Positions 11,220 through 19,838 of a stretch of 64,000 nt of DNA are shown in pieces. This DNA is from Gemmatimonadaceae bacterium (GTDB lineage: Bacteria; Gemmatimonadota; Gemmatimonadetes; Gemmatimonadales; Gemmatimonadaceae). The translations under genes were made by a program, and so were the position numbers. Each line of letters opens with the position of its first letter. Position 1 is the first letter of the stretch. The DNA lies in the NCBI GenBank assembly GCA_020851035.1, contig JADZDM010000002.1, forward strand, positions 377,995 through 441,994, read 5' to 3'. The notes beneath the pieces were generated by a model. That model searched no databases and had not been told where the DNA came from. It saw nothing but the letters and a program-made list of their open reading frames with translations.

Positions 11220-11264
11220 TTGACAAGTAGAGCAGCGCTTCTAGTTTGGCAGGACGGAACTAGA
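11220..11264 (+). promoter_or_regulatory. Efflux-operon promoter with overlapping TetR-type operator
   Basis: TTGACA at 11220-11225 and TAGTTT at 11242-11247 are separated by 16 bp and point at the TolC gene 36 bp downstream. TCTAGTT (11240-11246) and AACTAGA (11258-11264) are exact reverse complements around 11 nt, and the similarity extends outward imperfectly (CGCT before, AGCG after). The dyad covers the -10 box, which is where a repressor would block initiation. The sigma type and the binding protein are inferred from position next to the tetR-like gene. Confidence 0.6.
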
Positions 11265-11299
11265 GCGTCTGCTCGTTTTTCCCCCGCCTCCGACCAGCC

Positions 11300-12664
11300 A
11301 TGCGACCAGCCGGCTCCCTCGCGCTCCTCGCCACCCTCGCCGCCAGTGCCCTGCCCGCGCAGCGCGCCGCGGGCCCCACCCCGCTCGATGCCCTCGTGCA
11401 GGAGGCACTCGCCGCCAACCCGCGCCTGCGGGCCGCCGCGCTCGCGGTCGATCACGACGCCGCCGCGCTGGGCGAGGCGCGCGGCCGGTTCCTGCCATCG
11501 GTGACCGCCAATGCGCGCGCCTCCACGCTCTTCGGCGCCACGCCGAACCTCGGCGCGCTGATCAACCCGGCCTACGCCGCACTGAACCAGCTCCTCGGCC
11601 AGAGTGCCTTCCCGACGAACATCACCCTCACCCTCCCGCAACGGCAGGAGGCGACGGTGCGCGTGGCGCAGCCGCTGTTCGAGCCGCGTGTGCTCGAGGG
11701 CGTCCGCATCGCGCGGGCCCAGCGCGACGCGAGCATCGCGGGCCGCGACGCGCAGCGGCGCCAACTGGCGGCGGACATCCAGCTTGGCTACCTGCAGTAC
11801 GCCCGTGCCAGCCGCGCGGCGGAACTGTACGCGGCCACCGTGCCGCTGCTCGACGAGGCGCTGCGCGTGAGTGAACGGCTGCTCTCGGCCGGCAAGGTCA
11901 CCCCGGACAACGTGCTCCGGGCGCGCGCCGAGCAGGCGGCCGTGGTGCAGCAGCGCGACGCGGCGCGCCAGCTCGCATCGGCGGCGCGACAGCAGCTCAA
12001 CTACCTCGCCGGCCGGCCCATCGACGCCGACCTGCCCCTGTTCGCCGACACGCTGCTCGACTTCGAGGCCCGCTTCACGCGCGCCATGGACCTGCCTGCG
12101 GCACGCGCGCGTGCCCTCGATGCCCGCGAGGAGCTCACCCAGCTCGATCGCAGCAGTGACGCCGTGCAGGGGCAGCGACGGATCGCACAGGCGGCCTTCC
12201 TGCCGAGCGTGAACCTGGCCGTGGACTACGGCTTCCAGGGCAATGCCATCCGCGTGGGCCGGAACACCGACTTCGCGGTCGCGAGCCTGGTGCTGAGCTG
12301 GAACCTCTTCAATGGCGGGCAGGACCGCGCACGCATGGAGCAGGCGTCGCTCGGCCGCGCCCAGTTGGCTGCACAGCGCGACGATGCCGCGCGCAGCATC
12401 ACGCTGCAGGTGACGGTGGCGCACGACGCCGCCGTGCTGGCACGCACCGCGATCGGCACCGCCGCCGATCGACTCGCGGCCGCCACCCGCACCTTCGAGC
12501 TCGTGCAGCGCCGCTTCGGCGAGGGACTCGCCTCGCAACTCGAGCTGCTCGACGCCCGCACCGCGCTCACCGGCGCGCAGGTCAACCAGCTCCTCACCAC
12601 GTACGACTTCCACCAGCGCGTGGTGGAATTCGAACGCGCCGCCGCCCTCACGCCGATCCGCTGA
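11300..12664 (+). CDS. TolC-family outer-membrane efflux channel
   Basis: A 454-residue protein with a signal peptide (MRPAGSLALLATLAASALPAQ). Two repeats of long amphipathic helices alternate with beta strands, as in the OEP/TolC family. A periodic pattern of A, R, Q and L is visible, and the second repeat contains the typical LSWNLFNGGQDRARMEQA segment at about 330-347, equivalent to the family's W-x-L-F-x-G-G motif. It should form the trimeric channel through the outer membrane for the RND pump encoded two genes downstream. It is the first gene of a three-gene operon: only 4 bp separate it from the adaptor gene. Expression is probably controlled by the divergent TetR-type regulator. Confidence 0.92.
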   Translation: MRPAGSLALLATLAASALPAQRAAGPTPLDALVQEALAANPRLRAAALAVDHDAAALGEARGRFLPSVTANARASTLFGATPNLGALINPAYAALNQLLGQSAFPTNITLTLPQRQEATVRVAQPLFEPRVLEGVRIARAQRDASIAGRDAQRRQLAADIQLGYLQYARASRAAELYAATVPLLDEALRVSERLLSAGKVTPDNVLRARAEQAAVVQQRDAARQLASAARQQLNYLAGRPIDADLPLFADTLLDFEARFTRAMDLPAARARALDAREELTQLDRSSDAVQGQRRIAQAAFLPSVNLAVDYGFQGNAIRVGRNTDFAVASLVLSWNLFNGGQDRARMEQASLGRAQLAAQRDDAARSITLQVTVAHDAAVLARTAIGTAADRLAAATRTFELVQRRFGEGLASQLELLDARTALTGAQVNQLLTTYDFHQRVVEFERAAALTPIR

Positions 12665-12668
12665 CGCC

Positions 12669-13826
12669 ATGACACGATCCCATTCCATCCCGGCGCGCGC
12701 GCGGCGCCGAGTCCCGACGGCGACGAGGTCCGCCGGCATGCCGGCCGCCGTGGTCCTGCTGCTGCTCGCCGGCTGCGGGCGCGACGATGCGCCGAAGGCG
12801 GCGGTGACACCGACGGACGCGGGCGTGCCGGTGCGCGTGACGACGCTCGGGCAGGGCGGTGGTGCGGCCGGTCAGCGGCTCACCGTGAGCGGGACGCTGG
12901 CCGGCAAGGAGGAGGTGGCGCTCGCCTTCAAGATCGGCGGCGTGATCGCTCGCATTGCGGTCGATCCGGGCGACGCGGTGCGCGCCGGTCAGGTGCTGGC
13001 GGAGCTGCGCCCCACCGAGATCGCCGCGCAGGTCGCCAGCGCCGCCGAGGGGCGGAACAAGGCCGAGCGTGACCTCGCGCGTGTGACGCGGCTGTATGCG
13101 GACAGCGTGGCGACGCTCGAGCAGCTCCAGGATGCGCGCACCGCGCTCGAGGTGGCCTCCAACACGCAACGGGTGGCGCAGTTCAACGCTGACTATGCCG
13201 TGATCCGTGCGCCCGGCGACGGCATCGTGCTTGGGCGGATGGCCGAGCCCGGGCAGGTGGTGGAGCCGGGGCGGAGCGTGCTGTCCGTGCGGCGGAACGG
13301 GCGCGGGATGGTCGTGCGGATCGGGCTGCCCGATCGCGACGCGGTGCGGGTGCGGGACGGCGACGTGGCGGACATCACCTTCGATGCGATGCCGGGGGCG
13401 CACTTTCCGGGTCGCGTGACGCAGCGTGCCGCCGCCGCCACCCCGGGTACGGGTGACTACCTCGTGGAGGTCACACTCGGCAGCGCCGCACAGGCCCTCC
13501 CCACCGGCATGGTAGCGCGTGTGCAGCTCCTGCCGTCCCGCCAGCCGTCGTCCACGGGCGCGGCGCGGGTGTTGGTGCCGCTCGATGCACTGATCGATGC
13601 CGACGCCGATTCGGCGGCGGTGTTCGTGCTCAGCGCCGACCGTCGCTCCGTGCGCCGACAGCCCGTGCACCTTGCCGACGTGGCGGAGGCGCTGGAGACG
13701 GCGCTGGTGCCGGTGACCGCCGGCCTGGCCGGCACCGAGACGATCGTCACCGCCGGCGTCTCGCGGCTGGTGGACGGGACGAAGGTCCGCATCGTGGCGG
13801 CTCCGGCGGTGACGGGCCAGCCGTGA
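12669..13826 (+). CDS. RND efflux periplasmic adaptor (membrane fusion) lipoprotein
   Basis: A 385-residue HlyD/AcrA-type adaptor. A rather long, arginine-rich N terminus leads into AVVLLLLAGC, a lipobox with the modified cysteine near residue 36, so it is probably anchored in a membrane by lipid. The lipoyl/barrel-sandwich halves are visible (FKIGGVIARIAVDPGDAVRAGQ and VIRAPGDGIVLGRMAEPGQVV) around a coiled-coil hairpin (about 105-165), followed by beta-barrel and membrane-proximal domains. It bridges the inner-membrane RND pump and the TolC channel. Its stop overlaps the GTG start of the pump gene by 4 bp, indicating translational coupling. Confidence 0.93.
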   Translation: MTRSHSIPARARRRVPTATRSAGMPAAVVLLLLAGCGRDDAPKAAVTPTDAGVPVRVTTLGQGGGAAGQRLTVSGTLAGKEEVALAFKIGGVIARIAVDPGDAVRAGQVLAELRPTEIAAQVASAAEGRNKAERDLARVTRLYADSVATLEQLQDARTALEVASNTQRVAQFNADYAVIRAPGDGIVLGRMAEPGQVVEPGRSVLSVRRNGRGMVVRIGLPDRDAVRVRDGDVADITFDAMPGAHFPGRVTQRAAAATPGTGDYLVEVTLGSAAQALPTGMVARVQLLPSRQPSSTGAARVLVPLDALIDADADSAAVFVLSADRRSVRRQPVHLADVAEALETALVPVTAGLAGTETIVTAGVSRLVDGTKVRIVAAPAVTGQP

Positions 13827-16800
13827 AGCTCATCGACTACTTCGTCCGCAACGCCCAGCTCACGCTGGTGCTGCTGTTCGCGCTGCTGGCCGCCGGCGTG
13901 CAGGCGCTGCTGACCATCCCGCGTGCGGAGGACCCGCTGATCGAGTTTCCCGGCTTCACCATCGTCGCCGTGAATCCCGGCGCGGCGCCGGGCGACGTCG
14001 AGCAGCTGGTGGTGAACCCGATCGAGAAGCGGCTCAAGGAGCTGTCGGACATCAAGAAGATCCGCACCACGATTGCCGACGGCATCGGCGTGATCTTCAT
14101 CGAGTTCAACACCGGCACCGTCGTGCGTGAGAAGAAGGACGACGTGATCCGCGAGGTGAACCAGCTTCGCCCCACCCTGCCGCCGGAGCTGGCGTTGCTG
14201 GACGTGCTGGAGAACAGCACCGGCACGGTGAACATCCTGCAGTACGCGCTGACGTCCGCGACGGCACCATACGCCACGCTCGACGCGCGGAGCCGCGCCC
14301 TGAAGGACCTGTTCGCCTCGGTCCCCGGGGTGCGGGCGGTGGAGCGCGTGGGCGCGCCGGTGCGCGAGGTGCAGGTCTCCCTCGACCTCGGACGCCTCGG
14401 CGCCCTGCACCTGCCGCTGCACGCCGTCCTCGGCGCGCTGGGCAGCGAAAGCGCGAACGTGCCCGGCGGCTCGGTGGATGTCGGGCGCAAGCAGTTCGTG
14501 GTGAAGACCAGCGGCTCCTTCACGTCGCTGGACCAGGTGCGGAACACCGTGGTCGGTGGGACGGCCAGCCAGGTGGTGCGCCTGCGTGACGTGGCCGCCG
14601 TGCAGTGGGGCTACGCCGACGCCACGCACATCACGCGGCACGATGGCGAGCGTGCGGTCTTCCTCGCGGTGAGCATGCGTGCCGGTGCCAACATCACCGA
14701 CGTCGCGCCCGCGGTGGCGGCCGTCGCGGACGAGTTCCGGCAGGCGCTGCCGGCCGGCATGTCCCTGCAGCAGGCGTTCGACCAGAGCGAGAACGTGAAG
14801 AGCCGGCTGGGGCGCCTGGTCGAGGACTTCGGCATCGCCATCGCGCTGGTCCTGCTCACGCTGCTCCCGCTCGGGCTGCGGGCGGCGGGTGTCGTGATGG
14901 TCTCGATCCCGCTGTCGCTGGCCGTCGGCACGGTGCTGCTGCAGCATTCCGGCTTCACGCTCAACCAGCTCACGATCGTCGGGTTCGTGATCGCGCTCGG
15001 CCTGCTGGTGGACGACTCGATCGTGGTGGTGGAGAACATCTCGCGCTTCCTGCGCCGTGGCATGCCGCGGCAGCAGGCGGCGATCGCCGCCACGCGGCAG
15101 ATCACCCCGGCGATCCTGGGGGCCACCGGCACGCTGATCTTCGCGTTCGTGCCACTGATGCTGCTCCCGGGTGGCCCCGGTGACTACATCCGGTCGTTGC
15201 CGGCGGCGGTGATCTCCACCATCCTGGCGTCGCTGGTGGTGTCGCTCGTCGTCATCCCGTTCCTGGCCAGCGTCGTGATGCCCCGCGCCACCGATGTCCA
15301 TGGCAACCGGGTGCTGCGATGGCTGGAGCACACGATCGATGCCACCTACACGCCGTTGCTGCACCGCGCACTGGCGCGCCCCGTGGCGACGCTCGGCGTC
15401 GCGCTGGCGCTCTTCGCCGGCTCGCTGGCCCTGATCCCCCTGATCGGCTTCTCGCTCTTTCCGAAGGCGGGCATCCCGCAGTTCCGTGTCACGGTGCAGA
15501 TGCCGGACGATGCCAGCATCGCGCACACCGACAGCGCGGCACGCTTCGTCGAGCGTACGCTGCGCGCGCGCCCCGAGGTGGCGCATGTGCTGACCAACGT
15601 CGGGCACGGGAATCCCTACGTGTACTACAACGTCATGCCGGTGAACAACCGCGCGAACTTCGCGGAAGTGGTGGCCCGCGTCACGGCCTTCGATCCGCGG
15701 GCGACACCGCGGATGCTCGACTCACTGCGCACGATCTTCGACGGGTACCCCGACGGGCGCATCGCCGTGCTGGAGTACGAGAACGGCCCGCCGCTGGAGG
15801 CGCCGATCGCCATCCGGTTCCTCGGGCCGGACCTGGACACCCTGCGCATGCTGGCGGGACGGTTCGAGCGGCTGCTGGCGGCGATTCCGGGCACACGGGA
15901 CATCGACAACCCGCTCGGCACGCGCCGCTCCAACATCCGCCTGACCGCGGACCGCGCCCGCGCCGGCCTGCTGGGCGTGCAGGTGGTGGACGTCGACCGG
16001 GTGGTGCGACTGGGGCTGGCCGGCCTGCCGGCGGGGCGGATCCAGGACACCGATGGGGAGGCATACGACGTGACCGCCCGGCTGGCGCGCAGCGGCCGCG
16101 CCACGCCCGGCGCGCTGCGACAGCTCTACGTGCCGGCCCAGACCGGGGCCCACGTGCCGCTCGCCCAGGTCGCGACGCTCTCGCTCGAGAGCGCCCTGCC
16201 CCGCATCGATCACTACGACACACAGCGGAGCGTCGCCGTCACGGCGGAGGTCCGCACCGGGTTCAACACCGACCGCCTCACCCGCATCGCGATGGACTCG
16301 CTGGCCTCGTGGGAGCTGCCCGCCGGCTACCGATGGCGTGCGGCGGGAGAGATCGAGAGCCGGGAGCAGAGCTTCGGCGGCTTCGGCGGCGCGATCCTGC
16401 TGGCGACCTTCGGTATCCTCGTCGTGCTGATCCTGGAGTTCAAGACCTTCAAGAGCATGCTGATCGTGGCGTCGGTGATCCCGCTTGGCGTGATCGGCGG
16501 CATGGTCGGCCTGTTCCTGAGCGGCTACACGCTGAGCTTCACCGCGATGATCGGCTTCGTGGCGCTGATCGGCATCGAGATCAAGAACTCGCTGCTGCTG
16601 GTGGACTACACCAACCAGCTGCGTGCCGCAGGCGCCGGCATCGACCATGCGATCGAGGAGGCCGGCCGGGTGCGGTTCCTGCCGATCGTCCTGACCACCG
16701 CCACCGCCATCGGCGGCCTGCTGCCGCTCGCGCTGCAGGGGTCGAGTCTCTACAGTCCGCTCGCGATCGTGATCATCGGCGGGCTGGTCTCCTCACTGCT

Positions 16801-16906
16801 GCTGTCGCGGCTCGTCACGCCGGTGCTGTACAAGCTCCTGCCGCCGGCGGTGGACGCAGCCGACGACGCGGACGCGGCGCAGGCGCTGGCCATGGCCCTG
16901 CCGTGA
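13823..16906 (+). CDS. RND-family efflux pump, inner-membrane transporter subunit
   Basis: A 1027-residue protein of the AcrB/HAE-type RND superfamily, normal length. The first transmembrane helix lies at about 13-32, followed by the first large periplasmic loop, a bundle of helices near 330-530, the second loop, and a last helix bundle near 850-1010. The essential transmembrane aspartate region is present as GLLVDDSIVVVENISRF (about 393-409). It is proton-driven and exports substrates with the adaptor and TolC channel encoded just upstream. The GTG start overlaps the adaptor stop by 4 bp. Similarity looks closer to the HAE1-like or unassigned clade than to metal-specific CusA pumps because no methionine relay is seen; the actual substrate is unknown. 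Confidence 0.93.
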   Translation: MKLIDYFVRNAQLTLVLLFALLAAGVQALLTIPRAEDPLIEFPGFTIVAVNPGAAPGDVEQLVVNPIEKRLKELSDIKKIRTTIADGIGVIFIEFNTGTVVREKKDDVIREVNQLRPTLPPELALLDVLENSTGTVNILQYALTSATAPYATLDARSRALKDLFASVPGVRAVERVGAPVREVQVSLDLGRLGALHLPLHAVLGALGSESANVPGGSVDVGRKQFVVKTSGSFTSLDQVRNTVVGGTASQVVRLRDVAAVQWGYADATHITRHDGERAVFLAVSMRAGANITDVAPAVAAVADEFRQALPAGMSLQQAFDQSENVKSRLGRLVEDFGIAIALVLLTLLPLGLRAAGVVMVSIPLSLAVGTVLLQHSGFTLNQLTIVGFVIALGLLVDDSIVVVENISRFLRRGMPRQQAAIAATRQITPAILGATGTLIFAFVPLMLLPGGPGDYIRSLPAAVISTILASLVVSLVVIPFLASVVMPRATDVHGNRVLRWLEHTIDATYTPLLHRALARPVATLGVALALFAGSLALIPLIGFSLFPKAGIPQFRVTVQMPDDASIAHTDSAARFVERTLRARPEVAHVLTNVGHGNPYVYYNVMPVNNRANFAEVVARVTAFDPRATPRMLDSLRTIFDGYPDGRIAVLEYENGPPLEAPIAIRFLGPDLDTLRMLAGRFERLLAAIPGTRDIDNPLGTRRSNIRLTADRARAGLLGVQVVDVDRVVRLGLAGLPAGRIQDTDGEAYDVTARLARSGRATPGALRQLYVPAQTGAHVPLAQVATLSLESALPRIDHYDTQRSVAVTAEVRTGFNTDRLTRIAMDSLASWELPAGYRWRAAGEIESREQSFGGFGGAILLATFGILVVLILEFKTFKSMLIVASVIPLGVIGGMVGLFLSGYTLSFTAMIGFVALIGIEIKNSLLLVDYTNQLRAAGAGIDHAIEEAGRVRFLPIVLTTATAIGGLLPLALQGSSLYSPLAIVIIGGLVSSLLLSRLVTPVLYKLLPPAVDAADDADAAQALAMALP

Positions 16907-16962
16907 GGTGCGCGACCTGGTGGCCTGTAATCGAAGTCCGGATAGCACACCGCCGGCCGGGG

Positions 16963-17007
16963 CGCCTGGTTGGCCAGGCGAACACCGCAGCAATACCAGC
17001 GGTATTG
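16963..17007. terminator. Paired hairpins between convergent RND and NadR-like genes
   Basis: CGCCTGG (16963-16969) and CCAGGCG (16974-16980) form a 7-bp stem with a TTGG loop. CAATACC (16991-16997) and GGTATTG (17001-17007) form a second 7-bp stem with a 3-nt loop. They lie in the 172-bp gap between two convergent genes and could end transcription from both sides, although neither has a long T-tract. Confidence 0.5.
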
Positions 17008-17078
17008 CGGGGATCTTCAACGCCGTCAGCCGGGATGCCCCGACCGGCGAGTGCGTCCGGAACGTCGATCACACGCCA

Positions 17079-18098
17079 CTAGAGCCCCACCCCGCTGCCC
17101 GGCTTCTCCCGGCGGTACTGGCGCAGGTCGTGCCACCACTGCGTGCAGGCGGCGGTGATGGCATCGGTGGCGGCGGTGAGCCGTGCCGGCCCGGCGCCGC
17201 CCACGCGCACCCACGGCTTGCCGAGCCGCTCGAGGTGGAACATCAGGCGATCGTGGAACCAGTCACGGTCGCTCGACATCACGCGCACGCCGTCGGCCAC
17301 CCAGGCGATGTCGGGGTCGCAGAGGAGGTACAGGTCGATCGGCTGGCGTGCGGCCACTTCCCAGACGTGGGCTGGCACCGGCTGCCGCAGCCACTCGGTC
17401 CAGATGGCGGTGACGATCGCCTCCGTGTCGCTCACGCAGAGCCCGCGGGCGCGGCGCTGCGCGTCGCGGATCAGCACCTGCTGGCCGTCGGTGACGAGGA
17501 TCGCGTCCAGTTCGGTCCACTGGTGGTGCGGCACACCGGTCGTGAAGGTGCGCCCGTACTCGTCCACCCAGGCCGTGTCGTAGACGTGCGCGATCTGCTC
17601 CGAGAGCGTGGACTTGCCCACCGATTCGCCGCCCACCAGCGCGACCGTCCGCACGAACCAGGGGCGGGCGGCCGGCGCCAGCAGGTCCCAGTGCCGCCAG
17701 GGGTCCTGCCGGATGTCCGCTCCGTGCACCTCGTGCCGGCGACGGTCCACATGCACGAACTCGGCACCGAGGCCGGCGGCGATGCCGTGGTGATCCGGGT
17801 CGCCGGCGAAGACGTGCGTGACCTCGGGGGCGAGGATGTCGAGCGCCGCGATCCACTCCGCCGTGTTGCCCCGGTCCTCGCCCGGCCGCGGCGGGAGCGC
17901 CGATTCCGGCACCACCACGCGCGCCCAGGGGCAGCTCTCCACCAGCCAGCGCCAGCGCACATCCCACGGGATCGGGTCGTCCCAGCGGCGTTCGAGCACG
18001 ATCGTGGTGCGTTCGCAGCGCGCGCGCGCGGCCTCGAACAGCGCCAGGTGGCCGCGGTGCACCGGCAGGAACCGGCCGACCATCAGGGCATGTGACAT
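17079..18098 (-). CDS. nadR: NadR-like NMN adenylyltransferase / ribosylnicotinamide kinase
   Basis: A 339-residue two-domain protein. The N-terminal nucleotidyltransferase domain has GRFLPVHRGH at 8-17, the G-x-F-x-P-x-H-x-G-H motif that binds ATP, and HGADIRQDP near 125-133 at the second nucleotide-binding motif. The C-terminal kinase domain begins with a Walker A loop GGESVGKST at 156-164. This order matches NadR, which phosphorylates nicotinamide riboside and adenylates NMN to give NAD. The DNA-binding domain of enterobacterial NadR is absent, so this is a salvage enzyme only. The start is the ATG giving MSHALMVGRF, one residue before the family's usual first strand; the frame continues upstream but has no family similarity. 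It is divergent from the HD-GYP gene. Confidence 0.88.
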   Translation of the reverse strand: MSHALMVGRFLPVHRGHLALFEAARARCERTTIVLERRWDDPIPWDVRWRWLVESCPWARVVVPESALPPRPGEDRGNTAEWIAALDILAPEVTHVFAGDPDHHGIAAGLGAEFVHVDRRRHEVHGADIRQDPWRHWDLLAPAARPWFVRTVALVGGESVGKSTLSEQIAHVYDTAWVDEYGRTFTTGVPHHQWTELDAILVTDGQQVLIRDAQRRARGLCVSDTEAIVTAIWTEWLRQPVPAHVWEVAARQPIDLYLLCDPDIAWVADGVRVMSSDRDWFHDRLMFHLERLGKPWVRVGGAGPARLTAATDAITAACTQWWHDLRQYRREKPGSGVGL

Positions 18099-18318
18099 CA
18101 GGGCGGGGCGAGGGGCGGGCGGCACCGGCGGGGCCGCCGACGGGACTGGCGCCAGGGCGAGGGCGCGTCCGGGGGAAGAATGCACGGCCGGCGCGGTGTG
18201 CGGAATCTCGGGGCTCGATCGTCCTCGGGCGGTACGGCGGGGTAGACGCGCCTCGCCGGGGCGCGGCGCGTGTCGCGTCGCACCACGCCGCACCACACGC
18301 CGGACCGCCCTGCCCCAG

Positions 18319-19752
18319 ATGCCCGCCAGACCACTCGTCCTCCCTGCCCGCCCGGCGACGCCGCTGTCGGTGCCCGCGATCACGCAGGCGCCCGACTCGG
18401 CCATCCCGATCGCGGAGCTGCTGGCGGCGCTGTCGCATGCGCTGGACCTCACCGAGGGCGCGCCCGCCGGCCACACCCTGCGCAGCTGCATGATCGCGAT
18501 GCGTGTCGCCGACGACATCGGGCTGCCGACCGCGGACCGGACGGCGCTGTACTACGCCATGCTGCTCAAGGACGCCGGCTGCTCCAGCAACGCGGCGCGC
18601 ATCACGGCGCTCTTCGGCAGCGACGACCACGCGGTCAAGCCGCGGATGAAGATCGTGGACGCCAACCATCCGCTTCGCCTGGCCGTCGAGACGTTCCGCA
18701 ACGCCGGTGGCGGGCGCGGCCTGCGCAGCCGCATCGCGCACTTCATGGGGATCGCGCGCGGGGGCGGCGTCACGCGGGAACTCATCGCCATCCGCTGCGA
18801 GCGCGGCGCCGCGATCGCGCGCCAGATGGGATTCCCCGAGGCCACCTGCCGGGCCATCCGGTCACTCGACGAGCACTGGAACGGGCACGGCCATCCCGAG
18901 GGGCTGCGCGAGCGCGCGATCCCGCTGCTTTCGCGCATCGCCAATCTCGCCCAGACGATCGACATCTTCGTCGGCGCACAAGGTGTGGATGCCGCCATGC
19001 GCATGGTGCGCGACCGCCGGAAGAGCTGGTTCGATCCCCAGCTCGCCGACCTCGTGCTCGGCTGGCGCGGCGACACCGCCTGGTGGACCTGGCTGCGCGA
19101 CACGGCACCAGAGCTCGAGGTCACGGCGATGGAGCCCTCCGACCCGCAGCGGATGGTGAACGACCGCGGCCTGGACCTCGTCGCGCAGTCCTTCGCCGAC
19201 ATCGTGGACGCCAAGTCGCCATTCACGTACCGGCACAGCACCAATGTCGCGCGCTGGGCCCGGGCGATCGGGACCCGCTTCTTCCGGAGCGAGACGGAGC
19301 TCGTGCGCCTCTCCCGCGCCGGCCTGCTGCACGACGTGGGCAAGCTCGGGGTCTCCAACACGATCCTCGACAAGGACGGACCGCTGGACGCCACCGAGCG
19401 CGAGCTGGTGCAGGCGCACCCCATCCACACGTGGGAGATCCTGCGCCGCGTGCGCGTCTTCTCGGGGTTCGCGAAGATCGCCTCACTTCATCACGAAAAG
19501 CTCGACGGCAGCGGCTACCCGTGGGGCGTGCCGGCGGAGGGGCTGGACCTCCAGGCGCGGATCCTGGTGGTGGCCGACATCTTCGAGGCGCTCACCGCCG
19601 ACCGGCCCTATCGCGCCGGCATGCCGATCCCCGCCGCACTGGCGCTGCTGGCCCGCGACCGTGGCACGAAGCTCGATCCGCAGGTGCTCGATGCCCTCGA
19701 GGATGCGTCAGGCGAAATCCCTCTCCAGCCGGCGTCGCCGTCGGGGATGTGA
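18319..19752 (+). CDS. HD-GYP domain protein with degenerate N-terminal HD-like domain
   Basis: A 477-residue protein. The C-terminal part (about 295-460) is an HD-GYP domain with the HD pair in LLHDVGKLG (near 337-345) and HHEKLDGSGYP (near 391-401), the signature of cyclic-di-GMP phosphodiesterases. The N-terminal part (about 40-200) looks like a second, decayed HD domain: an HTLRSCMIAMRVADDIGL helix, then ALYYAMLLKDAGCSSNA, where the expected HD is KD, and later LDEHWNGHGHPEGL in the position of the GYP motif. No transmembrane segment or receiver is seen, so it is cytosolic. A single-chain tandem of an inactive and an apparently active unit suggests regulation by the first. Whether it hydrolyses cyclic dinucleotides is inferred only. 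Confidence 0.85.
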   Translation: MPARPLVLPARPATPLSVPAITQAPDSAIPIAELLAALSHALDLTEGAPAGHTLRSCMIAMRVADDIGLPTADRTALYYAMLLKDAGCSSNAARITALFGSDDHAVKPRMKIVDANHPLRLAVETFRNAGGGRGLRSRIAHFMGIARGGGVTRELIAIRCERGAAIARQMGFPEATCRAIRSLDEHWNGHGHPEGLRERAIPLLSRIANLAQTIDIFVGAQGVDAAMRMVRDRRKSWFDPQLADLVLGWRGDTAWWTWLRDTAPELEVTAMEPSDPQRMVNDRGLDLVAQSFADIVDAKSPFTYRHSTNVARWARAIGTRFFRSETELVRLSRAGLLHDVGKLGVSNTILDKDGPLDATERELVQAHPIHTWEILRRVRVFSGFAKIASLHHEKLDGSGYPWGVPAEGLDLQARILVVADIFEALTADRPYRAGMPIPAALALLARDRGTKLDPQVLDALEDASGEIPLQPASPSGM

Positions 19753-19788
19753 CCGTGCGGTGACGGGACGGGTCGACGCTGGGCCCCG

Positions 19789-19821
19789 GACAGGGCATCT
19801 TGCCTGCTGCCCTGCCCTGTC
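19789..19821 (+). promoter_or_regulatory. Alternative hairpins just upstream of the threonine operon
   Basis: GACAGGGC (19789-19796) can pair with GCCCTGTC (19814-19821). Part of the same left arm, CAGGGC (19791-19796), can instead pair with GCCCTG (19809-19814). The two pairings exclude each other and end 17 nt before the thrA start codon. It could be the terminator of the HD-GYP gene or a leader switch; no U-tract and no threonine-rich leader peptide are visible. Confidence 0.4.
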
Positions 19822-19838
19822 TTCGACCTGATTCGCTC

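Noticed and set aside
11147-12739. Open minus-strand frame upstream of the TetR gene
   Set aside because: It mirrors the TolC gene in the opposite strand, lacks motifs and contains none of the expected TetR sequence; the ATG with GGGAGG defines the true start.
16907-17078. Small gene between the RND and NadR-like genes
   Set aside because: No frame with a credible start or composition; the stretch holds two hairpins.
18099-18318. Upstream extension of either NadR-like or HD-GYP protein
   Set aside because: The sequence is low-complexity G/C runs with no domain similarity; family starts agree with the chosen ATGs.
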